Source: Pollutimonas bauzanensis (GTDB lineage Bacteria > Pseudomonadota > Gammaproteobacteria > Burkholderiales > Burkholderiaceae_B). Taken from it: DNA of 64,000 nt. Positions 48,722 to 59,802 of this stretch are shown here, piece after piece (the first letter of the stretch is position 1; every line of letters starts with the position of its first letter). The notes beneath the pieces were generated by a model, which saw only the letters and a program-made list of their open reading frames with translations, did not search any database and had not been told where the DNA came from. The position numbers and the translations under genes were made by a program. The stretch spans positions 160,313-224,312 of the forward strand of contig NZ_FQXE01000007.1 of assembly GCF_900129885.1 (NCBI RefSeq), read 5' to 3'.

Positions 48722-49614
48722 GAGGCCAATTGTTCCCGGGTAAGCAGCAGGATCTGGTCTTCGGTATTGGCGGTGCTCAGCCAGACCGGCTCCAGGTCCG
48801 GAAATGCCGCGATGAAGTTTTCGTACTCATTGCCGATTTCAAGCACCAGCACGCCCTCGGGCGCCATGAAGTCGGGCGCCGAGCGCAACAGGCGGCGCAC
48901 AAGGTCCATGCCGTCTTCGCCGCCCGCCAGGGCCATGGTGGGTTCGTGGCGATACTCGGCGGGCAGCGCCTCCATCGAATGGTTATTGACGTAAGGCGGA
49001 TTGCAGACGATAAGCTGGTATTCGCACTGCGGCAACTGGTCGAACAGGTCGCTGCGGTGCGTGGTGATGCGGCCGTCCAGTCCCGACAGTTCGATATTCT
49101 CGTCGGCCACTTCCAGTGCGTGCTCGGACAGGTCCACCGCGTCGACCTGGGCGTTTTCAAAGGCCAGCGCCGCCAGTACGGCCAGGCAGCCCGAGCCCGT
49201 GCACAGGTCCAGCACGAATTCGACCTCGGCGGGGTCGGAAATCCATGGGCTCAGGCCGTCGGACAACAGTTCGGATATCGGCGAGCGCGGCACGATGACG
49301 CGCTGGTCCACCACGAAGCGGTGGCCCTGCAGCCACGCTTCCCCCGTGAGGTAGGCGGCGGGCACGCGTTCTTCCATGCGGCGCTCGATCAGCGTCAAGT
49401 AGCGTTCGCGCTCCTCCGGCAGGACCCTGGCGTCCAGGAAAGGCTCCAGCGTATCCAGGGGCAGATGCAGGGTGTGCAGCAGCAGATAGGCGGCTTCGTC
49501 CCAGGCGTTGTCGCTGCCATGTCCAAATGACAGCTTCGACGCGTTGAATTGGCTGATGGCATAACGCAGGAGATCGCGCAGGGTCAATAGCTCATGGTGG
49601 GCGGTTTCGTGCAT
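48718..49614 (-). CDS. prmB: 50S ribosomal protein L3 glutamine methyltransferase (PrmB)
   Basis: A 298-residue SAM-dependent methyltransferase of the HemK/PrmB family. The SAM site VLDLCTGSGCLAVLAALAF and the substrate motif NPPYVNNHSMEALPAEYRHEPTMALAGGEDGMD are complete; the latter wording is PrmB-like rather than PrmC-like. It N5-methylates a glutamine of ribosomal protein L3. It lies 11 bp after dapE and overlaps the ABC-F gene. Confidence 0.93.
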   Translation of the reverse strand: MHETAHHELLTLRDLLRYAISQFNASKLSFGHGSDNAWDEAAYLLLHTLHLPLDTLEPFLDARVLPEERERYLTLIERRMEERVPAAYLTGEAWLQGHRFVVDQRVIVPRSPISELLSDGLSPWISDPAEVEFVLDLCTGSGCLAVLAALAFENAQVDAVDLSEHALEVADENIELSGLDGRITTHRSDLFDQLPQCEYQLIVCNPPYVNNHSMEALPAEYRHEPTMALAGGEDGMDLVRRLLRSAPDFMAPEGVLVLEIGNEYENFIAAFPDLEPVWLSTANTEDQILLLTREQLAS

Positions 49615-49625
49615 GCGGGCTCCAA

Positions 49626-51596
<1,971 letters not shown>

Positions 51597-51684
51597 TCAT
51601 GTCTTTGTTGATGCAAGGTTTGGTGGGAACCGATGGGCAGTCTTGCTACTGGCCCAGTGGTAGGGGTATCTGGCTGTACCGGGT

Positions 51685-52887
51685 TTATGCCGCCGCGCCG
51701 CGGCTCAGAAAGGCGGCAATGCGCCCGGCAGCCTCGATGCATTGCTGTTTCGGAGCGACCAGGGCGATGCGCATGCGTCCGGCGCCGGGGTTCACGCCCT
51801 GTGCTTCGCGCGCCAGGAAGCTGCCTGGCAGCCCGGTGACGCCGGTCGCGCCGTACAGGTCGCGCACGAAGTCGGTATCGGCATAAGGCGTCCGGGTCCA
51901 CAAATAAAAGGAGGCGTCGGGCCAGCCGGTATCGAGCACCGGCCCGAGTATGGGAAGGACGGCCGCGAATTTTTCGCGGTAGAGCCGGCGGTTCTCGACC
52001 ACATGGTCTTCATCGTTCCAGGCGGCGATGCTGGCGCGCGATACCACCGGGCTGATGGCGCTGCCGTGGTAGGTGCGATAGAGCAGGAACTGGCTGATCA
52101 GCCCGGCGTCGCCCGCCACGAAGCCCGAGCGCAGGCCGGGCACGTTGGAGCGTTTGGACAGGCTGGAAAAGCACACCAGGTTGCGATAGTCGCCGCGCCC
52201 CAGCAGGCTTGCCGCCTGCATGCCGCCCAGGGGCTTGTCGGCTTCGTCGAAATAGATCTCGGAATAGCATTCATCGGCGGCAATCACGAAGCCGTATTCG
52301 TCGGACAGCGCGAAGAGCGTCTTCCAGTTGTCCAGCGACATGACATTGCCCGCCGGATTGCCGGGCGAGCACACGAACAGCAATTGCGTCCTGCGCCAGA
52401 CATCGGCCGGCACCGAATTCCAGTCGTAGCCGAAATTCAACTCGGCCTGGGCGTTGATGAAGTAGGGCTGCGCGCCCGCCAGCAGGGCGGCGCCTTCATA
52501 GATCTGATAGAAAGGGTTCGGGCAAACCACGAGCGCGCCGGCGTCCGGGTCGATGACGGTCTGCGCGAAGGCGAACAAGGCTTCGCGGGAACCCAGCGCG
52601 GGCAGCACCTGGGTCTCCGGGTCGGGCCGCGCGATGGCGTAGCGGCGCGCTATCCAGTCGGCGATGGCGCCGCGCAAAGCCGCATCGCCCTTGGTGGGCG
52701 GGTACACCGACAGGCCGCCCATCGCGTCCTGCATGGCCGCGACAATAAGCGGCGGCGTGGCGTGCTTGGGTTCGCCTATGGACAGATTGATGGGAGCCAG
52801 ATGGGCGGGAGGGGTGTCGGCCTGAGCCAGCAGACGCCGCAGCTTTTCGAAGGGGTAGGGATGGAGGGCGCTTAGTCGGGGATTCAT
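51685..52887 (-). CDS. dapC: Succinyldiaminopimelate transaminase (DapC)
   Basis: A 400-residue PLP-dependent class I/II aminotransferase. The PLP lysine is in [20 protein letters not shown], with the [18 protein letters not shown] and [15 protein letters not shown] motifs and the C-terminal [25 protein letters not shown]. Its N-terminus ([20 protein letters not shown]) and its position directly upstream of dapD and dapE identify it as DapC rather than an aspartate aminotransferase. Confidence 0.94.
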   Translation of the reverse strand: MNPRLSALHPYPFEKLRRLLAQADTPPAHLAPINLSIGEPKHATPPLIVAAMQDAMGGLSVYPPTKGDAALRGAIADWIARRYAIARPDPETQVLPALGSREALFAFAQTVIDPDAGALVVCPNPFYQIYEGAALLAGAQPYFINAQAELNFGYDWNSVPADVWRRTQLLFVCSPGNPAGNVMSLDNWKTLFALSDEYGFVIAADECYSEIYFDEADKPLGGMQAASLLGRGDYRNLVCFSSLSKRSNVPGLRSGFVAGDAGLISQFLLYRTYHGSAISPVVSRASIAAWNDEDHVVENRRLYREKFAAVLPILGPVLDTGWPDASFYLWTRTPYADTDFVRDLYGATGVTGLPGSFLAREAQGVNPGAGRMRIALVAPKQQCIEAAGRIAAFLSRGAAA

Positions 52888-53011
52888 GGCTGCCGCAGCG
52901 TAAACAGTAAGCTAGCGATTTTAGCAGGCCGTCCTGCGGAGCGCTTCGCGCCAAGCAATATCTGGTTTCACCGGCCGGGCACGCGCGGCGCCCGGAAGCT
53001 GCCCAGGACGG

Positions 53012-53782
53012 CTATCTACACAAAGTATGCGACAGGAAGCTGCATGTCGCGACCAGCAGATGTGCGCATTCGGGCAGGCTGGCTTCCATCCGATGCTTTG
53101 GACCGGCGATGGCAATGGCAAAAGTCTCTTTGTCGACCTTAAGGAAAGCGGATACCGCCCAGACATCGCTGACATTTTCTCCCCGCGTCTGGAAATATCC
53201 GAGCTGGCGGCTTTGCAGGATGTCATCCGCTAATTTTTCGGGATCGGTGATGGTCGAAGAGGTGATTGCGGGCAATGGCTTTTCAGCCAGCCAGTGCCGC
53301 AATTCCGTCTCCTTGAGGCTGCCGAGCAATGCCTTTCCAATCGAACTTGAATGCATGGGCTTGATATCCCCGGTTTTGGCCGAATAGCGTATCGATTGCA
53401 AGCTCTCGATGACTTGCAGGTAGACGACAGAGTCACCCTGCCGTTTGCCCAGAATGACAGTCTCGCGCGAGGTATCGCGCAGGCGCTCCAGCAGCGGCGT
53501 AGCGCGTTCAAGAAAGGGATCCTTCTTGAGAATGTCGAGCGCCACGTCATACATGCGTTTGGTGGGATAGAGGGCGCGCGGGCGGCTGAGCGAATACAGG
53601 TAACCCCGGCTGGACAGGGTCGCGACGATGGCGTGGCAGGTGCTTTTCGGGATGTTCGCCGCCTCGGCCAGATCAGTCAGTGACAGCGGCCGCTGGCTGA
53701 GCTGGAATGCTTCAAAAATGTCGAGAAGACGTTCAATTCCGACAACGGTGGCGGGCTTTTGCGCGGGTGTAGGCAAGGACAT
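53012..53782 (-). CDS. IclR-family transcriptional regulator (first of two)
   Basis: A 256-residue regulator with an N-terminal winged helix (IERLLDIFEAFQLSQRPLSLTDLAEAANIPKSTCHAIVATLSSRGYL) and a C-terminal effector domain (about 90-250; MHSSSIGKALLGSL, RGENVSDVWAVSAFL). The ATG at 53782 has GGAAAG 7 bp upstream; an ATG at 53869 would add 29 residues but has no ribosome-binding site. It diverges from the mutase operon, with a palindrome at 53881-53896 between them. It resembles the IclR gene at 61687-62421, which suggests duplication within one module. The effector is probably a pathway acid or CoA ester. Confidence 0.9.
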   Translation of the reverse strand: MSLPTPAQKPATVVGIERLLDIFEAFQLSQRPLSLTDLAEAANIPKSTCHAIVATLSSRGYLYSLSRPRALYPTKRMYDVALDILKKDPFLERATPLLERLRDTSRETVILGKRQGDSVVYLQVIESLQSIRYSAKTGDIKPMHSSSIGKALLGSLKETELRHWLAEKPLPAITSSTITDPEKLADDILQSRQLGYFQTRGENVSDVWAVSAFLKVDKETFAIAIAGPKHRMEASLPECAHLLVATCSFLSHTLCR

Positions 53783-53880
53783 AGCAGAGCTTTCCAAATC
53801 CTGGGAAATGATTTTCTTAAATTCAATATTCTGAACAAACTCTTTTTTAAGCAGAATATTCGACCTCATATTTAAAATTT

Positions 53881-53896
53881 ATTCGAAATACTGAAT
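53881..53896. promoter_or_regulatory. Candidate IclR operator, ATTC-N8-GAAT
   Basis: ATTCGAAATACTGAAT is a 16-bp interrupted palindrome with ATTC/GAAT ends. The same architecture, ATTCCGTATGCTGAAT, lies upstream of the second IclR gene at 62435-62450, sharing the half ATRCTGAAT. A weaker copy, ATTGAATACCGAAT (53904-53917), overlaps the -35 hexamer of the mutase operon. The two IclR paralogues probably share this target. Confidence 0.5.
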
Positions 53897-53904
53897 TCAT
53901 TGTA

Positions 53905-53932
53905 TTGAATACCGAATTTTATTAATTATAGT
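53905..53932 (+). promoter_or_regulatory. Candidate sigma-70 promoter of the mutase operon
   Basis: TTGAAT (53905-53910) and TATAGT (53927-53932) are 16 bp apart in an AT-rich stretch, giving a start near 53939 and a leader of about 27 nt before the ATG at 53966. The -35 overlaps a partial copy of the IclR palindrome, consistent with regulation by the divergent IclR protein. Confidence 0.5.
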
Positions 53933-53965
53933 CGCATCAAGAAAATGAGCAGGAGACATCAATCA

Positions 53966-54745
53966 ATGCAGGCCGACAATGACATCCTGGTTCAAGAGCG
54001 CGTATCCGGCGTGTGGTGGATCACCATCAATCGCGAGAAAAAGCACAACGCTCTCGCACGCAGCGTTTTGCGGGAATTGGCGCAGGCGGTGGCGCTGGCC
54101 GCAGGCCAGGCCAGCGCGCGATGCATCGTCCTGACCGGCGCCGGAAAGCGCTACTTTGCGGCTGGCGGCGATCTTGTGGATTTGGCCAGTGTTCGCGATG
54201 AACAGGCCACCATTGAGATGGCCAACGGCGCGCGTACCGCGCTTGACGCTCTGCGCAATTGCCCCCTGCCGGTCATCGCCTATCTGAACGGTGACGCGAT
54301 CGGCGGCGGCGCCGAGTTGGCGCTTGCGTGCGACATGCGCATGCAAGGGAGCAAGGCGCGCATTGGCTTCATTCAAGCCAAGCTGGCGATTACCTCTGCC
54401 TGGGGAGGGGGACCGGATTTATGCCAGCTGATAGGCACTTCCCGGGCAATGAGAATGATGAGCCGCTGCGAACTGGTGGATCCCCGGCAGGCCCTGGATT
54501 GGGGTTTGGCCGATGCTGTCATTGGCGAGGCCTCGGTGGAGCAGGATATCCAGGCCTTCCTGGACCCCATGCTTTCGTGTCCGCCGCAGGTGTTGCGCGG
54601 GATCAAGGCGCAAACCCGCGCCTGCCGGCAGGGCCTTGCATACGACGAGCGCCGATCCGTGGAGCAGCGTCAATTGATAGCCACTTGGCTCCATGAGGAT
54701 CATTGGAGTTTTTCGGAAAAACTTCTGTCCAAAGGAAAAAAATGA
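53966..54745 (+). CDS. Crotonase-fold protein, possible acyl-CoA decarboxylase
   Basis: A 259-residue enoyl-CoA hydratase/isomerase superfamily protein. The oxyanion-hole segments AAGGDLVDL (residues 65-73) and GDAIGGGAELALACDMRM (109-126) are intact. The two catalytic glutamates of true hydratases (Glu144 and Glu164 in rat) align with Gln137 and Arg163, so ordinary hydration is unlikely. SAWGGG (144-149) resembles the SWGG segment of ethylmalonyl-CoA decarboxylase (ECHDC1), from memory. Next to a mutase it may decarboxylate the rearranged product. The ATG at 53966 has GCAGGAGA upstream. The end overlaps the mutase gene by 4 bp. Confidence 0.8.
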   Translation: MQADNDILVQERVSGVWWITINREKKHNALARSVLRELAQAVALAAGQASARCIVLTGAGKRYFAAGGDLVDLASVRDEQATIEMANGARTALDALRNCPLPVIAYLNGDAIGGGAELALACDMRMQGSKARIGFIQAKLAITSAWGGGPDLCQLIGTSRAMRMMSRCELVDPRQALDWGLADAVIGEASVEQDIQAFLDPMLSCPPQVLRGIKAQTRACRQGLAYDERRSVEQRQLIATWLHEDHWSFSEKLLSKGKK

Positions 54746-56364
54746 GCAGCAAACACAAGTCCGAAGCTATGGCCATCGAGCCGACGCTTCAGTCAGTCAA
54801 TCGTAGTGGAATAGAGGTTCCGGCGAGCGTTGATGCCTCGGCGGTCAATCCGGAAAACATTGGCGAGCCTGGCGTGTACCCGTTCACACGCGGCATTTTT
54901 CCCGATGGCTACCAAGGGCGCCTCTGGACTATTCGGCAATATTCCGGCTTCGGCACGGCCGAGGAATCCAATGAACGCTACAAGTTCCTGCTGGCCAAGG
55001 GGCAGACCGGGCTGTCGGTCGCACTGGATCTGCCCACGCAGTGCGGGCTGGATCCCACTCACCCGATGGCTCGGCCCGAGATCGGCAAGGTCGGGGTATC
55101 GCTTTCCAATCTGAGCGAGGCCGAAATTCTTTTTGACGGCCTGGACCTTTCAAAGATATCCACGTCCTTCACAATCAACGGCACGGCAGCCATCATCTAT
55201 GCCATGTATCTCGCCGTGGCGGACAAGCAGAATGTGCCCCGGGCCAAGCTTACCGGCACCATCCAGAATGACATTCTCAAGGAATACGTGGCGCGCGGCA
55301 CCTGGATCTTTCCGGTTCGTCCTTCGATGCGCTTGATCGCCGACTCGATTCTTTATTCCAATGATGTGTCCCCGCGCTTTAATCCGATCAGTATTGCCGG
55401 CGCGCATGTGCGTGACGCGGGTGCGACGGCCGCGGAAGAGATGGCCTATACATTGGCCAATGGTCTTGCCTATGTGGACGAATTGCAGGCGCGCGGCGGC
55501 GATGTGGAGAAATTCGCCAAGCGCCTGTCTTTCTTCTTCTACGTGCATATGGACTTTTTCGAGGAAATCGCAAAATTCCGTGCCGGCCGGCGCCTGTGGG
55601 CGCGCCTCATGAAGGAGCGCTACGACGTCCGGGATCCGAAGGCGCAGCACTTCCGTTTCGGGGTGGTGTGCGGCGGCTCGTCGCTGGTGGCGCCCCAGCC
55701 TTATAACAACGTGGTGCGCGTGGCCGTGGAAACAATGGCCGCGGTGATGGGCGGCGCGCAGTCGATCTTCACCTGCGCCTTCGATGAGGCATTCCAGATT
55801 CCCACTGAGTTCTCTGCGGAACTTGCGGTGCGCACGCAGCAGATCATCGCCTATGAAAGCGGCATTGGACGCACTGTCGACCCTTTGGGGGGCAGCTACT
55901 TTCTTGAGCAGCATACCGACCGCATGGAAGAGAGGATCACGGAAGTGATGTCCGAGATAGATGCCTATGGTGGCGTGGTCAGGGCCATCGAGGACGGTTG
56001 GCTCCAGCTGCGGCTGGCCGAGCGCGGCCTCGAACGCAAGCTCGACACCGATTCCGGCCACAACGTCATCATCGGGCAGAACCACTTCAAAAAGCTCAAC
56101 GAGGAGATCAAGGTAGGGGATGTGTTCAAGCTCGATCCGACAGTCGCGCAACGCGCGCTTGAGAAATTCCAGCGTGTGCTCGATACGCGCAATCAGTCGC
56201 AGGTCGATGCGTCGCTGGCGAAGCTTGCCACGGCCGCGGCCAACGACCGCGAGAACGTCATGCCTTACCTCGTGGATTGCTGCCACGCCTACGCCACTGT
56301 TGGCGAGATGGTCGCATGTCTGAAGAAGCAATGGGGCGAATTCAAGGAACCGGTGAATCTATGA
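54742..56364 (+). CDS. Methylmalonyl-CoA mutase-type enzyme, large catalytic subunit
   Basis: A 540-residue TIM-barrel subunit of an adenosylcobalamin-dependent acyl-CoA mutase; the B12-binding domain is a separate next gene. Using P. shermanii numbering, Tyr89 and Arg207, which mark carboxylated substrates, are kept as Tyr67 (RQYSGFG) and Arg185 (EYVARGTW). Gln197 and His244 are kept as Gln175 and His222. Tyr243 is Ala221 (GAH), Tyr75 is Phe53 and Met78 is Gly56, so the pocket differs from standard mutases. Isobutyryl- and hydroxyisobutyryl-CoA mutases have Gln at the Arg207 position. A succinyl-CoA-like but bulkier substrate is inferred. The ATG overlaps the previous stop. Confidence 0.9.
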   Translation: MSSKHKSEAMAIEPTLQSVNRSGIEVPASVDASAVNPENIGEPGVYPFTRGIFPDGYQGRLWTIRQYSGFGTAEESNERYKFLLAKGQTGLSVALDLPTQCGLDPTHPMARPEIGKVGVSLSNLSEAEILFDGLDLSKISTSFTINGTAAIIYAMYLAVADKQNVPRAKLTGTIQNDILKEYVARGTWIFPVRPSMRLIADSILYSNDVSPRFNPISIAGAHVRDAGATAAEEMAYTLANGLAYVDELQARGGDVEKFAKRLSFFFYVHMDFFEEIAKFRAGRRLWARLMKERYDVRDPKAQHFRFGVVCGGSSLVAPQPYNNVVRVAVETMAAVMGGAQSIFTCAFDEAFQIPTEFSAELAVRTQQIIAYESGIGRTVDPLGGSYFLEQHTDRMEERITEVMSEIDAYGGVVRAIEDGWLQLRLAERGLERKLDTDSGHNVIIGQNHFKKLNEEIKVGDVFKLDPTVAQRALEKFQRVLDTRNQSQVDASLAKLATAAANDRENVMPYLVDCCHAYATVGEMVACLKKQWGEFKEPVNL

Positions 56365-56777
56365 ACAGACTTGAAACAAGGCCTGCACTGACGGGCAAAC
56401 GGATATTGATAGGCAAGCCCGGGCTCGACGGCCATGACATTGGCGCCAAGATTATCGCGCTTGCACTGCGCAACGCCGGTGCGGAAGTGATCTATACCGG
56501 ACTGCGCCGCAGCCCGCTGCAGATCGCCCAAGTGGCGGTGGATGAGGGCGTCGATGCTGTTGGCCTGAGCATTCTTTCCGGCAGCCACAGAGAACTGGTC
56601 GAAGACGTGGTCGGGCAGTTGCATGAACTGAAAGCCGGAGACATCAAGATATTTGTCGGCGGCACTATTCCCGCGGAAGATCAACCGTACCTGCGAAAGC
56701 TCGGTGTGGCCGCCGTCTTCACTGCGGATATGCCATTGGACCTCGTGGTCAAGATATTGGCTGAGTGCCTGGCATGA
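56361..56777 (+). CDS. Mutase small subunit, cobalamin-binding
   Basis: A 138-residue B12-binding subunit with the full signature: DGHDIG (residues 23-28, His25 as lower cobalt ligand), GLSILSGSH and FVGGTIPAED. In this family B12 binds base-off with His25 replacing dimethylbenzimidazole. It pairs with the preceding large subunit to form a split mutase, as in archaeal methylmalonyl-CoA mutases and in isobutyryl-type mutases. Both ends overlap neighbours by 4 bp (ATGA), indicating tight translational coupling and defined stoichiometry. Confidence 0.94.
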   Translation: MNRLETRPALTGKRILIGKPGLDGHDIGAKIIALALRNAGAEVIYTGLRRSPLQIAQVAVDEGVDAVGLSILSGSHRELVEDVVGQLHELKAGDIKIFVGGTIPAEDQPYLRKLGVAAVFTADMPLDLVVKILAECLA

Positions 56778-57901
56778 ATGGGCCACTCGCGGGCATACGG
56801 GTGGTAGAGGTCGGCCACATGCTGGCCGGACCCTATTGCGGGCTCATGCTGGCCGACATGGGCGCCGAAGTCATCAAGATCGAGACGCCCGAAGGCGATA
56901 TCGGCCGCAGCGTCAGCCCCCACTTCATCGGGCCGCATAACGCCTATTTTGCAAGTCTCAATCGCAACAAGAAAAGCGTGGTGCTCGACCTGGCGGGTGA
57001 CGAAGGGCGCCGGAATCTGGGCGGGATCCTGAAGGAGTCGCATGCGCTCATTACCAATTTGCGGCCCTCGGCCATCCGCAAGCTGGGCCTGACGTACGAA
57101 ACACTGAGAACCTGGAACGAGCGCCTGGTCTGCGTGGCGTTGACCGGCTATGGCCTGGAAGGCCCATATGTAGACAATCCCGCATATGACTATGTCATCC
57201 AGGCGATGACAGGCGTCATGGCATTGACCGGCGATCCTTCTGCGCCCCCCGCCAAAGCGGGATATTCCGCGGTGGACAACTCCGCGGGCCTTGTCGCCGC
57301 CCTCGGGCTGCTTGCGAAGATCGTGCAGGGTCAAGGCGGGCAGGTCGACGTGTCCATGTATGACGTGATGCTTTCGCAGTTGAACTACCTGGCGGGAGCC
57401 GCGTTGAATGCCGGCGAGGTGATCGAGCGGCTGCCCGATTCTTCACATCCCTATGTGGTGCCCGCGCAGATATTCCCCACCGCGGACGGATGGCTCACCT
57501 TGTTCATCACGCACGACAAGTTCTGGCAGAAATTTTGCGCGGAGGTCGGGCGGACAGACTGGATCACCGATCCTCGCTTCGCAAGCATGGCGGGACGGAG
57601 GGCCAACCGCGATACCGTGGTCGCCGGGATTACGGCGGTGCTGCGCGAGGCGTCCGCGGCGCAATGGGTGCGCCGTTTGCAGCCATTGGGCGTCGTCGCG
57701 GCGGAGGTGGGCACCCTCAACGATGCATTGGAAAGTGACATCGCGGCGGCCCGTTCGCTGATTGTCACGCTGGGCGATGGCAGCCTTCCCTTGCGTGCCA
57801 TCGCAAGCCCGATCAGATTTGATGGCTATGCGCCGACTTATGGCTTGCCTCCCTTGCTGGACGAGCATCGTGAAGAAGTGTTGGGGAGGGCTTGGCCGTG
57901 A
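56774..57901 (+). CDS. Family III (CaiB/BaiF) CoA-transferase
   Basis: A 375-residue CoA-transferase. The N-terminus GPLAGIRVVEVGHMLAGPYCGLMLADMGAEVIKIE is diagnostic; the likely catalytic aspartate is Asp168 in SAVDNSAGLVAALG, matching the family's Asp169 of formyl-CoA transferase. Members move CoA between carboxylates such as succinate, itaconate or benzylsuccinate. Here it probably loads the mutase substrate, using the final acyl-CoA of the pathway or succinyl-CoA as donor. The ATG overlaps the small subunit stop. A racemase of the same fold cannot be fully excluded. Confidence 0.88.
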   Translation: MNGPLAGIRVVEVGHMLAGPYCGLMLADMGAEVIKIETPEGDIGRSVSPHFIGPHNAYFASLNRNKKSVVLDLAGDEGRRNLGGILKESHALITNLRPSAIRKLGLTYETLRTWNERLVCVALTGYGLEGPYVDNPAYDYVIQAMTGVMALTGDPSAPPAKAGYSAVDNSAGLVAALGLLAKIVQGQGGQVDVSMYDVMLSQLNYLAGAALNAGEVIERLPDSSHPYVVPAQIFPTADGWLTLFITHDKFWQKFCAEVGRTDWITDPRFASMAGRRANRDTVVAGITAVLREASAAQWVRRLQPLGVVAAEVGTLNDALESDIAAARSLIVTLGDGSLPLRAIASPIRFDGYAPTYGLPPLLDEHREEVLGRAWP

Positions 57902-58803
57902 ACACGCAGGCACTTGATCGCCGGGCGTTGGGCCGAACATTGACCAAGCTCGCGAACGCCAGCGCGGTCGAGTTGGCGCAGCGGCCGCTACGCGAGCCAC
58001 CAGCAAGCCATGCCCGCCGTATCGGTATTACGGGCGCGCCCGGCGCCGGGAAAAGCACATTGCTGGGGCACCTGGCGCTGCAGCGGGCCTGCAACGGCCG
58101 CCTGGGTGTGCTGGCGGTCGATCCAAGCAGTCCCAAAAGCGGGGGCGCGATTCTGGGCGACCGCGTTCGCATGGACGAGTTGGCTGGCGCCTCGGAACTT
58201 TACATCCGTTCGCTCGGCTCGCGCAGAACGTCCGACGGTCTTGCGGACAACATGTCCGAGATGCTGGATGCGATGGACGACTTTGGCTTTGCCGAAGTGC
58301 TGCTGGAAACCGTTGGTGTAGGACAAGCTGAATACGCCGTGCGCGTGCAGGTCGATACGCTGGTGCTGGTGCTGCTGCCTGACAGCGGTGACACGGTGCA
58401 AGCAATGAAGGCTGGGATCATGGAAATGGCCGATATTTTCGTGGTCAACAAGGCGGATCTTCCGGGTGCGCAAAAAATGGCCACAGACATCAAGCGTATC
58501 GCCGCGATCAGCCGGCAATTGCAAGGGGCATGGATTCCGCCGGTACTGCTCGCTTCTGCGTCGCAACCGGAATCGATTGAAACGCTGTCGGAAGCGATAG
58601 ACCGGCACCAAGCATGGCTGACCGCGGATCCGCGTCAGCAGGCTTTGCGGGAACAGCGAGCCCGTTACCGGCTCAAGCGGCTGCTTGAGATACGCGCAGC
58701 GGACGTGATCGCGCGGCAGGACGCCGCATTCTTTACGGCACCCCTTGAACGTCAATTAGAACTTGCGCTGGAGTTGCTGGTCAGCAAGACTTTTTCACTG
58801 TAA
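57898..58803 (+). CDS. MeaB/ArgK-family GTPase, mutase chaperone
   Basis: A 301-residue G3E P-loop GTPase. It has GAPGAGKST (Walker A, about residue 42), VDPSSPKSGGAILGDRVRM, ETVGVGQAE (switch) and NKADLP (base recognition). MeaB proteins protect and reload adenosylcobalamin on acyl-CoA mutases. The gene uses a GTG at 57898 that overlaps the transferase stop (GTGA). Its presence beside the mutase confirms that the large/small subunits form a functional B12 enzyme. Confidence 0.93.
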   Translation: MNTQALDRRALGRTLTKLANASAVELAQRPLREPPASHARRIGITGAPGAGKSTLLGHLALQRACNGRLGVLAVDPSSPKSGGAILGDRVRMDELAGASELYIRSLGSRRTSDGLADNMSEMLDAMDDFGFAEVLLETVGVGQAEYAVRVQVDTLVLVLLPDSGDTVQAMKAGIMEMADIFVVNKADLPGAQKMATDIKRIAAISRQLQGAWIPPVLLASASQPESIETLSEAIDRHQAWLTADPRQQALREQRARYRLKRLLEIRAADVIARQDAAFFTAPLERQLELALELLVSKTFSL

Positions 58804-58833
58804 GCAGATAACTATAAATATAGGAGACACCTC

Positions 58834-59799
58834 ATGATGAAGCGACTTTTTTGGCTAATACTGTTGGCCAGCGGCATGGCTGTTCCGACCATAGCTCCCG
58901 CCCAGAGTTTTCCGGACAGACCGGTGAGAATCATTGTTCCCCAAACGCCAGGGGGGGCCTCCGACGCGCTGGCCCGCATTATTGGGCAGAAGCTTGGCGA
59001 TAAGTGGGGTCAGACGGTGGTAATCGAAAACCGCCCGGGCGCCGGCGGCAACGTGGGCATGGAGGCGGTGATCGCCGCGCGTCCCGATGGCTACACACTG
59101 CTCATGAGCTATGTTGGCACGCAGGCCATAAACGGGGCGCTGTACAAGAAGTTGTCATTCGATCCGGGCAAAGATTTCGCACCGGTGGCGACCTTGGCCA
59201 CGCTGCCATTTGTGATGGTGGCCAAGGCGGACGCAGCGTTCAAGACAATTCCCGAAATCCTGGATGCCGCCAAAAAGGGGCGGATCACTTACGGTTCGGC
59301 CGGAAACGGCTCCGTCAACCATTTGGTCGGCGAGATGTTCAATGCTGCTGCGAAAGTCAAGCTGGTCCACATTCCATACCGCGGGGCGGCGCCCGCGCTG
59401 CAGGATCTGATGGGCGGGCAGATCGACCTGGTCTTTACCAGCCTGCCGTCTGTTGCCGGTTTCATCAAGAGTGGAACGCTGCATCCCATTGCCGTCACTA
59501 GCGGTCGGCGCGTGCCTTCGTTCAATAGCATTCCGACCATCGCGGAGGCCGGCTTCAAGGATTTTGATGTCAACCCCTGGTTTGGACTGATGGCCCCAAA
59601 GAAGACGCCGCCCGATGTGATACTCAAAATCAACAAGGATGTGAACGAACTCCTGCGCTCGAAGGATGTGATGGCCAGCTTTGCCGCTCAAGGAGCTGAA
59701 CCCTACGCGACGTCGCCGGACGATTTCGCCGCAGTGCTCCAGGCGGACGTCGTGAAGTGGGGTGAAGTGGTCAAGGCGTCTGGCGCGCAGGTGGACTGA
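58834..59799 (+). CDS. Bug-family tripartite tricarboxylate-type solute-binding protein
   Basis: A 321-residue periplasmic binding protein with a signal peptide cut near Ala-Pro-Ala-Gln (residues 21-24) and the Bug opening FPDRPVRIIVPQTPGGASDALARIIG. VVIENRPGAGGNVGMEAVIAARPDGYTLL and HIPYRGAAPALQDLMGGQIDLVF are family hallmarks. Bug proteins bind carboxylates and similar acids, so it may capture the pathway substrate. No TctAB permease genes are adjacent, as is common for Bug genes. GGAG precedes the ATG at 58834; an ATG at 58837 is equally possible. Confidence 0.9.
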   Translation: MMKRLFWLILLASGMAVPTIAPAQSFPDRPVRIIVPQTPGGASDALARIIGQKLGDKWGQTVVIENRPGAGGNVGMEAVIAARPDGYTLLMSYVGTQAINGALYKKLSFDPGKDFAPVATLATLPFVMVAKADAAFKTIPEILDAAKKGRITYGSAGNGSVNHLVGEMFNAAAKVKLVHIPYRGAAPALQDLMGGQIDLVFTSLPSVAGFIKSGTLHPIAVTSGRRVPSFNSIPTIAEAGFKDFDVNPWFGLMAPKKTPPDVILKINKDVNELLRSKDVMASFAAQGAEPYATSPDDFAAVLQADVVKWGEVVKASGAQVD

Positions 59800-59802
59800 A
59801 AC

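Noticed and set aside
54742..56777. 2-hydroxyisobutyryl-CoA or isobutyryl-CoA mutase
   Set aside because: The split architecture and neighbouring MeaB fit, but the diagnostic positions are Tyr67 and Arg185, the methylmalonyl type, not Ile/Phe and Gln.
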